Of a stretch of DNA of 13,477 nt, positions 6,493-12,827 are shown piece by piece. Where the stretch lies: positions 1 through 13,477 of the forward strand of contig CAJOOU010000047.1 in the NCBI GenBank assembly GCA_905236735.1, in the 5' to 3' direction. The notes beneath the pieces are model-generated. The model was not told the origin of the DNA. It did not search any database and saw nothing but the letters and a program-made list of their open reading frames with translations. A program made the translations under genes and the position numbers. This DNA is from an uncultured Eubacterium sp. Its GTDB lineage: Bacteria > Bacillota > Clostridia > Lachnospirales > Lachnospiraceae. Position 1 is the first letter of the stretch. Every line of letters starts with the position of its first letter.

Positions 6493-7196
6493 TTAAGGAG
6501 TTTAAAAGAGGAGCAAGAGATGGCGTACCGATTGCATTAGGATACCTTGCTGTATCGTTTACATTCGGACTTGCCGGCAGCGTTGACGGGCTTTCTTGGT
6601 GGCAGGTGGTGCTCATTTCCATGACGAACCTGACCTCGGCAGGGCAGTTTGCCGGACTTGAGGTTATGGCGGCGGCAGGCTCACTTATGGAACTTGCCCT
6701 TACGCAGCTTATTATAAATTTAAGATATTCACTTATGGCTCTTTCCCTGACACAGAATCTTGATAAAAAGTTTAAAGGGATATCAAGGTGGCTTTACGGA
6801 TTTGCCATTACAGATGAGATATTTGCGGTGGCAGCGACAAACAGCGCACCTGTCAGAAGGAGCTATTTCGGAGGTCTGATGTTTTTGCCGTATTTCGGCT
6901 GGACCTTCGGCACACTTTTTGGAGTGCTTTGCGGTAATATTTTACCGGCGGTGGTAGTCAGTTCCCTCGGTATAGCCATTTACGGTATGTTTGTGGCGCT
7001 GGTTGTGCCTGATGCGATAAAGGACAAAAAGATAATGGTAGTTTGTATTATCGCTATGGCAATAAGCTGCATAATAAAATTTCTGCCGGCCCTCTCGGGC
7101 ATATCGAGTGGTTTTGCAATCATTATATGCGCGGTGGCAGCATCGGCATTCGGAGCTTTGGTATTCCCGATGTCATATGAGGAGGGCGACTCATGA
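6489..7196 (+). CDS. azlC: AzlC family branched-chain amino acid exporter, large subunit
   Basis: This 235-residue inner-membrane protein is the large subunit of the AzlCD/YgaZH-type exporter, which removes branched-chain amino acids or analogues from the cell. Family features are the N-terminal GARDGVPIALGYLAVSFTFG, the segment NLTSAGQFAGL, and the conserved ITDEIFAVA near the middle. Several hydrophobic helices follow. The start ATG overlaps the stop of the upstream transpeptidase by 4 bp, and the end overlaps azlD by 4 bp. No strong ribosome site stands close to the start (GGAG is 14 nt away), which fits translational coupling. No transport substrate can be fixed from sequence. Its location behind a cell-wall enzyme, with no nearby azlB-like regulator, is unusual. 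Confidence 0.93.
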   Translation: MIKEFKRGARDGVPIALGYLAVSFTFGLAGSVDGLSWWQVVLISMTNLTSAGQFAGLEVMAAAGSLMELALTQLIINLRYSLMALSLTQNLDKKFKGISRWLYGFAITDEIFAVAATNSAPVRRSYFGGLMFLPYFGWTFGTLFGVLCGNILPAVVVSSLGIAIYGMFVALVVPDAIKDKKIMVVCIIAMAISCIIKFLPALSGISSGFAIIICAVAASAFGALVFPMSYEEGDS

Positions 7197-7501
7197 ACAA
7201 TGTGATTTACTTCAAATATCTTTTTGTAATGGCGGTGGTAACCTACCTTATAAGGGCTCTGCCTTTTGCTCTTTTTACAAAACAGATAAACAATAAATAC
7301 ATAAAATCTTTTTTGGCATATATACCATACAGCGTGCTTACGGCGATGACCGTACCGGCGATATTTTTTGCCACAGGGTCGGTTGTATCGGCGGCCATAG
7401 GATTTGGCGCAGCAGTAATCCTCGCCGTAAGGGGCAAGGATTTGATTACCGTGGCGCTTTGCGCGAGTGCGGCGGTACTGGTGGTGGATTTGCTGCTGTA
7501 A
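7193..7501 (+). CDS. azlD: AzlD family branched-chain amino acid exporter, small subunit
   Basis: This 102-residue membrane protein is the small partner of AzlC, at the usual family length. It is almost entirely hydrophobic, with about four membrane segments. It carries the typical TYLIRALPFALF near the N-terminus, followed by a YIPYSVLTAMTVPAIFF segment and a C-terminal AALVL-like helix. A strong ribosome site, GAGGAGGG, precedes the start, which overlaps the azlC stop (ATGA). The overlap and matching families make a heteromeric exporter very likely. A 51-nt gap without a clear terminator or promoter leads to deoC, so read-through into the next genes is likely. Confidence 0.9.
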   Translation: MNNVIYFKYLFVMAVVTYLIRALPFALFTKQINNKYIKSFLAYIPYSVLTAMTVPAIFFATGSVVSAAIGFGAAVILAVRGKDLITVALCASAAVLVVDLLL

Positions 7502-7552
7502 TAAAGAGGTGACTGAGAGGGTGAAGACATTAATAGAAACGGAAGGAATAAA

Positions 7553-8209
7553 ATGTACGAAGAATTACTGAAGAAAGTGGACCATACTCTTCTCAAACCT
7601 GAATCAAGGTGGGAGCAGATCAGAACACTTATAGATGAAGCAATAGAATACGGTACGGCCTCGGTCTGCATACCGCCGTCATATGTAAAACAGGCGAAAG
7701 ACTATGCGGAAGATGAGGTCAGAATATGTACGGTGATAGGATTCCCCAACGGATACTCATCTACCGCCGTAAAGGTATTTGAAGCCCTTGATGCGATAGC
7801 AGCCGGTGCGGATGAAATCGATATGGTTATAAACATCGGATGGGTGAAGGACAAGGAATGGAACCGCATAAGAGGTGAACTTTCCAAAATGAGAAAGGCC
7901 TGTGATGAGGTCATACTTAAGGTCATAATCGAGACCTGCCTTTTAAGTGACGAAGAAAAGATAAAACTTTGCAATCTCGTTACGGAAAGCGGGGCTGATT
8001 ATATAAAGACATCCACCGGATTTTCTTCCGGAGGAGCCACATTTTCGGATGTGGAACTTTTAAAAAAGAATGTTGGTGAGGGTATAAAGGTAAAGGCAGC
8101 CGGAGGTATCACATCTCTCGAGGATGCCGAAAAAATGTTGGAAATGGGAGCTGACAGGCTCGGCACCAGCAGGGTGGTAAAAATTATAAAGGAGAAGAAG
8201 GAGGATTAG
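7553..8209 (+). CDS. deoC: Deoxyribose-phosphate aldolase
   Basis: DeoC cleaves 2-deoxyribose 5-phosphate to glyceraldehyde 3-phosphate and acetaldehyde in the cytoplasm, the last step of deoxynucleoside breakdown. The protein has 218 residues, the normal length for the short bacterial form. Conserved parts are VDHTLLKP at the start, EIDMVINIG with Asp90, the Schiff-base lysine Lys152 in YIKTSTGF, and Lys181 in VKAAGGI, which assists proton transfer. The ribosome site GGAAGG lies about 7 nt before the ATG. It is not accompanied by other deo genes (deoA, deoB, pdp), which is worth noting. Instead it sits 5 nt before a CoA-transferase gene and is followed by gap, which can consume its triose phosphate product. 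Confidence 0.96.
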   Translation: MYEELLKKVDHTLLKPESRWEQIRTLIDEAIEYGTASVCIPPSYVKQAKDYAEDEVRICTVIGFPNGYSSTAVKVFEALDAIAAGADEIDMVINIGWVKDKEWNRIRGELSKMRKACDEVILKVIIETCLLSDEEKIKLCNLVTESGADYIKTSTGFSSGGATFSDVELLKKNVGEGIKVKAAGGITSLEDAEKMLEMGADRLGTSRVVKIIKEKKED

Positions 8210-8214
8210 TCTAT

Positions 8215-9558
8215 ATGAATGGGGACTATAGTAAAATGTATAGGGAGAAACTTACAACTCCCGATGAGGCGGTGAAAATAATAAAATCGGGTGACTGGCT
8301 TGATTACAGCTGGTCGGCGAGTGAGCCGGATGCGCTGGACATAGCTCTTGCAAAAAGGATGCCGGAACTTTACGACATCAAAATAAGAGGCGGACAGAGC
8401 TTAAAAGAGCCGGCTATTTTCGGCATAGAAAATCCGGCTGAGCACTTTGCGTTTTCATCATGGCATATAAGCGGTGTTGAGAGGAAGAGGATGACGGAGG
8501 ACTTTGTTTTTTACGGTCCTATCAGATATTCCGAACTCCCGAATTATTACCGGGAAAACATTGATACCATAGATGTGATGATGATAAAAACAGCGCCTAT
8601 GGACAGCGCCGGATTTTTCAACTTTGGTATGAATAACTCACATCTTGCCGCAGCACTTGAAAAAGCAAAGGTAATTATCGTAGAGGTAAATGAGACCATG
8701 CCGAGATGTCTCGGAGGATTTGAAGAGAGTATACATATCTCAAAGGTGGATATGATAGTCGAGGACAATACTCCGATTCCGACTCTTGGCTCATCTGCGC
8801 CCAAGGAAACTGACAGCATGATGGCCGAGCACATCTTCAGCGAGCTTGCGGACGGATGCTGCCTGCAACTTGGTATTGGCGGCACGCCTAATGTAATCGG
8901 TAAAAAGATTGCAGAGTCCGACCTTAAAGACCTCGGAGTACATACCGAACTATATGTGGATGCGTTTATGGATATGACAAAGGCGGGAAAGGTTACCTGT
9001 GCCAGAAAGAACATCGACAGAGGCCGCCAGGCATTTGCTTTTGCGGCAGGTTCAAGAGAACTTTATGACTTTATGGATGACAACCCGCAGCTTTTATCGG
9101 CTCCGGTAAATTATACCAACGATATAAGGGTAATTTCATCCATAGATAATTTCATATCCATTAACAGCGCCGTGTCTGTAGACCTTTTCGGACAGGTCAA
9201 TGCAGAGAGTGCGGGACTCAGACACATAAGCGGAGCAGGCGGACAGCAGGACTTCGTGCTTGGAGCCTATCTTTCAAACGGAGGAAAGAGCTTTATCTGT
9301 GTGCCGTCTGTAAGGGTAAACAAGGATGGCTCAAAGACATCAAACATTATGCCTGTGCTTGATGGCGGATCTATAGTAACGGATACGAGGACAAACCTTA
9401 TGTATCTTGTTACCGAATACGGCAAGTTCAATGCTAAGGGCAAATCGACCTGGGAGAGGGCTGAAGGGCTTATAAGCATAGCTCATCCGGATTTCAGGGA
9501 TGACCTTATCAGAGAGGCCGAGAAAATGCATATTTGGAGAAAGAGCAACAAAAGATAA
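8215..9558 (+). CDS. Acyl-CoA:acetate CoA-transferase, butyryl-CoA:acetate type
   Basis: The enzyme moves CoA between acyl-CoA and acetate; in gut butyrate producers this step forms butyrate and acetyl-CoA. The 447-residue length and many segments match the Roseburia-type butyryl-CoA:acetate transferase as I remember it: PIRYSELPNYYRE, IIVEVNETMPRCLGG, CLQLGIGG, SAPVNYTNDIR, FGQVNAESAG, SGAGGQ, and the C-terminal HPDFRDDLI...MHIWRKSN. The catalytic glutamate is expected at Glu245 in GVHTE, by analogy with Glu238 of 4-hydroxybutyrate CoA-transferase. GGAGG overlaps the end of deoC, with 10-nt spacing to the ATG. The segment around residues 188-200 differs from the Roseburia protein, so a different acyl group (for example 4-hydroxybutyrate, propionate or crotonate) is possible. 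I leave the symbol blank for that reason. Confidence 0.88.
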   Translation: MNGDYSKMYREKLTTPDEAVKIIKSGDWLDYSWSASEPDALDIALAKRMPELYDIKIRGGQSLKEPAIFGIENPAEHFAFSSWHISGVERKRMTEDFVFYGPIRYSELPNYYRENIDTIDVMMIKTAPMDSAGFFNFGMNNSHLAAALEKAKVIIVEVNETMPRCLGGFEESIHISKVDMIVEDNTPIPTLGSSAPKETDSMMAEHIFSELADGCCLQLGIGGTPNVIGKKIAESDLKDLGVHTELYVDAFMDMTKAGKVTCARKNIDRGRQAFAFAAGSRELYDFMDDNPQLLSAPVNYTNDIRVISSIDNFISINSAVSVDLFGQVNAESAGLRHISGAGGQQDFVLGAYLSNGGKSFICVPSVRVNKDGSKTSNIMPVLDGGSIVTDTRTNLMYLVTEYGKFNAKGKSTWERAEGLISIAHPDFRDDLIREAEKMHIWRKSNKR

Positions 9559-9577
9559 AACAAAGGAGTAAACAAAA

Positions 9578-10600
9578 ATGAGTGTAAAAATCGGTATTAA
9601 CGGATTCGGACGAATTGCGAGAGTGGTAACAAGGAACATTATCTTAAGAGATCTTGATGTTGAAATCTGTGCAATTAATCAGAGAAATGCAGAGTATGAC
9701 AAAATGGCATACATGCTTAAATATGATTCCGTATTCGGCAGATTTGACGGAGAGATTAATGCGACGGAGGATGGTATATCCATTAATGGCATAAAGATTA
9801 AAGTCTTATCGGAAAGTGATCCCGAAAAAATCGATTGGGCATCTGTCGGAGCTGAGTATGTAATAGAGTCTACCGGCGCTTTCAGAACCATCGAGGGCTG
9901 CAGCGCTCATCTTAAAGGCGGAGCAAAGAAGGTACTTCTTACGGCTCCGGGCAAGGACAAGGAGTTCCCGACTTTTGTATACGGAGTAAACGAGGATACC
10001 TATGATTCTTCGATGAAAGTTGTATCGGGAGCATCATGTACCACTAACTGTCTTGCTCCTCTTTGCAAGGTTATAGAAAAAGAATTCGGTATAAAAGAAG
10101 GTCTCATGTCTACCATCCACGCTTCAACATCAAAGCAGAAACCTGTAGACTCAAACGGGGGAAGAGACTGGAGAACAGGACGAAGCGTATTTAACAATAT
10201 CATACCTTCAACAACCGGAGCGGCAAAGGCCGTAGGACTTGTTATGCCACAGCTGAACGGAAAACTTACAGGTATGAGTTTTAGAGTGCCTACAAATGAT
10301 ATTTCAGTAGTTGACCTTACTGTAAAACTTAACACCAAGACCACATATGAGGAAATATGTGAAAAGATTAAACATGCCAGCGAAACATATATGAAAGGCA
10401 TCATTGAATACAATAGCGACGAGATTGTATCCGGAGATATCAGAAAGAACAGAAATACCTGCGTCTTTGATGAAAAGGCGGGAATAATGCTGGGTGGAGA
10501 TTTTGTTAAACTCATTGCCTGGTATGACAATGAGTGGGGCTATTCAAATAAAATCATAGACCTCGTTATGCATATGGCAAAGGTTGACGGCAGGGCATAA
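9578..10600 (+). CDS. gap: Type I glyceraldehyde-3-phosphate dehydrogenase
   Basis: It oxidises and phosphorylates glyceraldehyde 3-phosphate to 1,3-bisphosphoglycerate in glycolysis. The 340-residue protein has the nucleotide-binding INGFGRIAR at 7-15, the catalytic Cys154 in SGASCTTN, His181 in STIHAST, and the closing AWYDNEWGYSNK. The middle part (DWRTGRSVFNNIIPSTTGAAKA, read in pieces) resembles the E. coli GapA-like subgroup more than the usual Bacillus GapA. At residues 34-37 it reads NQRN, where NAD-specific enzymes have Asn-Asp; the Asp that contacts the adenosine ribose is replaced by Gln35. This could change the NAD/NADP preference. AAAGGAG lies 9 nt before the start and 3 nt after the CoA-transferase stop, so it belongs to the same transcript. 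No pgk or tpiA follows, unlike a standard glycolytic cluster. Confidence 0.95.
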   Translation: MSVKIGINGFGRIARVVTRNIILRDLDVEICAINQRNAEYDKMAYMLKYDSVFGRFDGEINATEDGISINGIKIKVLSESDPEKIDWASVGAEYVIESTGAFRTIEGCSAHLKGGAKKVLLTAPGKDKEFPTFVYGVNEDTYDSSMKVVSGASCTTNCLAPLCKVIEKEFGIKEGLMSTIHASTSKQKPVDSNGGRDWRTGRSVFNNIIPSTTGAAKAVGLVMPQLNGKLTGMSFRVPTNDISVVDLTVKLNTKTTYEEICEKIKHASETYMKGIIEYNSDEIVSGDIRKNRNTCVFDEKAGIMLGGDFVKLIAWYDNEWGYSNKIIDLVMHMAKVDGRA

Positions 10601-10606
10601 AATGGT

Positions 10607-10650
10607 TTTTGAATTGCTTTTAAAATGCGGTTAATTTTCAAAATTTTATT
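10607..10650 (+). terminator. Weak AT-rich terminator candidate after gap
   Basis: TTTTGAA (10607-10613) can pair with TTCAAAA (10637-10643), and TTTTATT follows. The stem is AT-rich, with a large poorly paired interior, so this is a weak call. It is the only termination-like structure between gap and the next promoter. Confidence 0.3.
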
Positions 10651-10678
10651 GACAATTACCCCCTAAAAGTTGGATAAT
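10649..10678 (+). promoter_or_regulatory. Promoter of the CheC/FliY-like gene (TTGACA-N18-GATAAT)
   Basis: A perfect -35 TTGACA (10649-10654) and a 5-of-6 -10 GATAAT (10673-10678) are 18 bp apart. Transcription would start near 10685, 19 nt before the ATG at 10704, just before the ribosome site GGAGG (10693-10697). Confidence 0.65.
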
Positions 10679-10703
10679 AAAGAAAACTGACCGGAGGTAT
10701 TTT

Positions 10704-11309
10704 ATGAGCGATAATTTATTAACCGAATATGAGCTTGATGTGATGGGGGAGGTTGCCAATATCAGTATGGGCAACGCAGCCACTACACTTGGTATGATGG
10801 TAAACAGAAGGGTGGAGATTACTACACCGACGGTTTCGCTGATTAACCGGAGCGCATCACTTGATGATTATGATAAAACATGTTTTTTTGTACAGATTCA
10901 CTATGTTAAGGGCGTAGAGGGCAACAATGTCTTAATCCTAAAAGAGAGAGATGTAAAGGTGATGACCGACCTTATGATGATGGGGGATGGTACAAATATT
11001 CCGGATGAGCTTACCGAACTGCATTTAAGCGCGGTGTCGGAGGCTATGAACCAGATGATGGGTACGGCGGCTACATCTTTATCGCAGTTCCTTGAAAGGG
11101 AGATTGATATATCTCCTCCGGAGGTTAATTCCATTGATGTGGAAAGCGTAAAGATTTTTGAAAAAATGTTTGTCGATCCGTCGCATATGTTTGTAAAGAT
11201 TGCTTTCAGACTCACGATAGAAGAACTCATCGATTCTACAATGGTTCAGCTATATCCGGTGCCTCTGGCCAAGAGTTTGTGCGAGTTATTCCCTTCGCCG
11301 GAAGAGTAA
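10704..11309 (+). CDS. FliY/CheC-type CheY-phosphate phosphatase lacking the FliN domain
   Basis: Proteins of this family remove phosphate from CheY in chemotaxis. The 201 residues contain both phosphatase signatures: Glu16 and Asn19 in GEVANISMGNAAT, and Glu113 and Asn116 in SEAMNQMMGTAAT. Segments such as DISPPEV and ELIDSTMVQL...VPLAKSL resemble the middle domain of Bacillus FliY more than CheC itself. FliY also has an N-terminal CheY-binding peptide and a C-terminal SpoA/FliN domain that fixes it in the flagellar switch. Both are absent: the protein begins five residues before the domain and ends shortly after it. It should therefore be a free cytoplasmic phosphatase. Its own promoter and a strong terminator bound it as a single-gene unit, with a chemoreceptor-like gene just downstream. 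No flagellar gene is nearby. Confidence 0.88.
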   Translation: MSDNLLTEYELDVMGEVANISMGNAATTLGMMVNRRVEITTPTVSLINRSASLDDYDKTCFFVQIHYVKGVEGNNVLILKERDVKVMTDLMMMGDGTNIPDELTELHLSAVSEAMNQMMGTAATSLSQFLEREIDISPPEVNSIDVESVKIFEKMFVDPSHMFVKIAFRLTIEELIDSTMVQLYPVPLAKSLCELFPSPEE

Positions 11310-11317
11310 ATTTTTAT

Positions 11318-11349
11318 GGCTCAGGCGTATATGCGCCTGAGCCGTTTTT
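11318..11349 (+). terminator. Strong intrinsic terminator between the phosphatase and receptor genes
   Basis: GGCTCAGGCG (11318-11327) and CGCCTGAGCC (11334-11343) form a perfect 10-bp GC-rich stem with loop TATATG, followed by GTTTTT (11344-11349). It lies 8 nt after the phosphatase stop and only 25 nt before the receptor ATG. I see no clear promoter between the terminator and the receptor gene. Confidence 0.88.
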
Positions 11350-11374
11350 AACAGCTAAATTGTGGGAGCAGTTT

Positions 11375-12742
11375 ATGAAAAAATCCATAAAGACGAGAGT
11401 TATTTTTTACATGATTATTATACTCGTTGTGTCCATTGCCACGGTGAGTGTAACAATTTCATACAATACGGTAAAGCTTACCGAGCATGAAAAAAAAGAT
11501 ACGCTTCAGCTGCAGTCGGATAAGTATTCCAAAGAGATACAGGTCTGGCTTACGGCAAAGCGTTCCATAATACATTCGCTTGCGGACGCCATATCTGCGG
11601 CGGAACTTACCGGAGATGATCAGATAAATGCTATTTTGCAGCAGTTTTTTGAAAAGCAGTATGATATGCATGTTGTATATGCGGCAAAACCCGACCACAG
11701 CTATTACAGGGCTTCGGACTATGATGTAGAGATAGAAGACGGTTATGACCCTACCCAGAGGCAGTGGTACCAGACGGCTGTAAGTGAAGGTGATGCGGTC
11801 CTTATAGATCCGTATGAGGATATATTTACCGGTGAGATGTGCATTACCATGGCCTGCCCGGTGTATATTGACGATGAACTTGCCATGGTAGTTGCGGGAG
11901 ATATTGATTTATCGACCATACTTGAAACCGTGGAAGTGATAGAGTCGGATGACAATGGATACGGATTTGTAATAGACAGCGAAGGATATATAATAGACCA
12001 TCCGAATCAGAGTTATTGTCCTTCTCATGGAGATAAGATAAGTGCCAAAGAAGTGATGCCGGAGATTAAGGAAATCCTTGATACAACGGGGACATATGTT
12101 ATAGCCAAAAAGGACTATCAGGGCAATAAGATGTTTTTTGCCTCATCCCAGATAGGCGGCAGCGGCTGGGTACTTGTAAGCGTGATGCCGACAGCCAAGG
12201 TCTATGAGGCTATGCAGACAATAGTGCTGGTAATAATAGGACTGTCTGTTTTGTGTATGGTAGTGGCGGCTATAATAGCTACAATAAGGGTGGACAGAGA
12301 GCTTGCGCCGATTAAACCTATAGCTGCGGCGGTAGAGAGGCTCTCTGAGGGAGATTTTTCTTCCCAGCTCGGTTTTTCCATGAGAAAGGATGAACTCGGA
12401 AGTCTGCAAAATTCCATGTCAAATCTGGTGGGGATACTTTCGGCAATTATAGAGCAGGAAAGATATATTCTCGATGAGATGGCAAAGGGTAACCTTGATG
12501 TTGTTGATATGGAGGATATGCCCGGTACCTTTGATGAGATTGCCGACTGTGTGAATCATATTAAAAGGACGCTTGACGGACTCATTAAAGACATACAGTA
12601 TACTGCCATAGAGCTGCAGGATACGGCGATGGGCTTTGGTGCTGCGGCGACTCAGGAGGAGATGGAGATTATCTCCGGAGAACTGTCGGCCCTGGCGATA
12701 GAGCTGATGGAAAAGGCCAATAAGTTTACTACTTCAAAATAA
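11375..12742 (+). CDS. dCache_1 amino-acid chemoreceptor-like protein missing the kinase-control hairpin
   Basis: From ATG 11375 (GGGAG 6 nt upstream) this is a 455-residue membrane protein; an in-frame GTG at 11279 would place the start before the terminator and add no domain. Order: membrane segment about 8-29; extracellular double-Cache domain about 35-280; second membrane segment about 283-305; HAMP about 306-360; a second HAMP-like helix pair about 375-425; then a short end. The amino-acid-binding pattern of dCache_1 sensors is complete: Tyr124, Arg129, Trp131, Tyr132, Tyr147, Asp149 and Asp176, with the same spacing as in PctA as I recall it. The cytoplasmic methyl-accepting domain is almost gone. 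IQYTAIELQDTAMGF, as at the start of the signalling helix, runs directly into AAATQEEMEIISGELSALA, as at its very end. The conserved tip that contacts CheA and CheW is absent. The frame is intact, so this is an in-frame loss and not a frameshift. Confidence 0.88.
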   Translation: MKKSIKTRVIFYMIIILVVSIATVSVTISYNTVKLTEHEKKDTLQLQSDKYSKEIQVWLTAKRSIIHSLADAISAAELTGDDQINAILQQFFEKQYDMHVVYAAKPDHSYYRASDYDVEIEDGYDPTQRQWYQTAVSEGDAVLIDPYEDIFTGEMCITMACPVYIDDELAMVVAGDIDLSTILETVEVIESDDNGYGFVIDSEGYIIDHPNQSYCPSHGDKISAKEVMPEIKEILDTTGTYVIAKKDYQGNKMFFASSQIGGSGWVLVSVMPTAKVYEAMQTIVLVIIGLSVLCMVVAAIIATIRVDRELAPIKPIAAAVERLSEGDFSSQLGFSMRKDELGSLQNSMSNLVGILSAIIEQERYILDEMAKGNLDVVDMEDMPGTFDEIADCVNHIKRTLDGLIKDIQYTAIELQDTAMGFGAAATQEEMEIISGELSALAIELMEKANKFTTSK

Positions 12743-12749
12743 TACAAGG

Positions 12750-12782
12750 GGTGTCAAGAAAAAATACTTGACACCTTTTTTT
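12750..12782 (+). terminator. Intrinsic terminator after the receptor gene
   Basis: GGTGTCAAG (12750-12758) pairs with CTTGACACC (12767-12775) around an 8-nt A-rich loop, followed by seven T residues (12776-12782). It starts 7 nt after the receptor stop. Its right arm contains the -35 of the next promoter. Confidence 0.9.
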
Positions 12783-12796
12783 ATGTGTAGTATCAT
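12768..12796 (+). promoter_or_regulatory. ylxM-ffh promoter embedded in the preceding terminator
   Basis: TTGACA (12768-12773), within the right arm of the terminator stem, stands 17 bp before TATCAT (12791-12796, 5 of 6). The start would be near 12803, giving a leader of about 25 nt to ylxM. Confidence 0.65.
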
Positions 12797-12827
12797 TCTC
12801 TTTGTGATGCTTTAAAAGGAGCTGTTT

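Noticed and set aside
7502..7552. TPP-riboswitch-like CTGAGA and a 20-codon GTG frame upstream of deoC
   Set aside because: Only the short CTGAGA match is present, with no other conserved TPP element. The 20-codon frame has nothing else in its favour and overlaps the deoC ribosome site.
10624..10680. Second copy of the sRNA motif (ACCCCCTAA at about 10658-10666)
   Set aside because: The match lies between the -35 and -10 of a promoter, so it would not be transcribed from there, and no stems surround it.
11279..11374. Upstream GTG start for the receptor, adding 32 residues
   Set aside because: The extension would run through the end of the upstream gene and across the intrinsic terminator. 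The ATG at 11375 has GGGAG at 6 nt and is followed by the membrane segment.
12600..12742. Frameshift explaining the short receptor C-terminus
   Set aside because: The frame stays open and ends in a sequence that itself resembles the receptor C-terminal helix, right before a terminator. No missing signalling-domain sequence is found in another frame.
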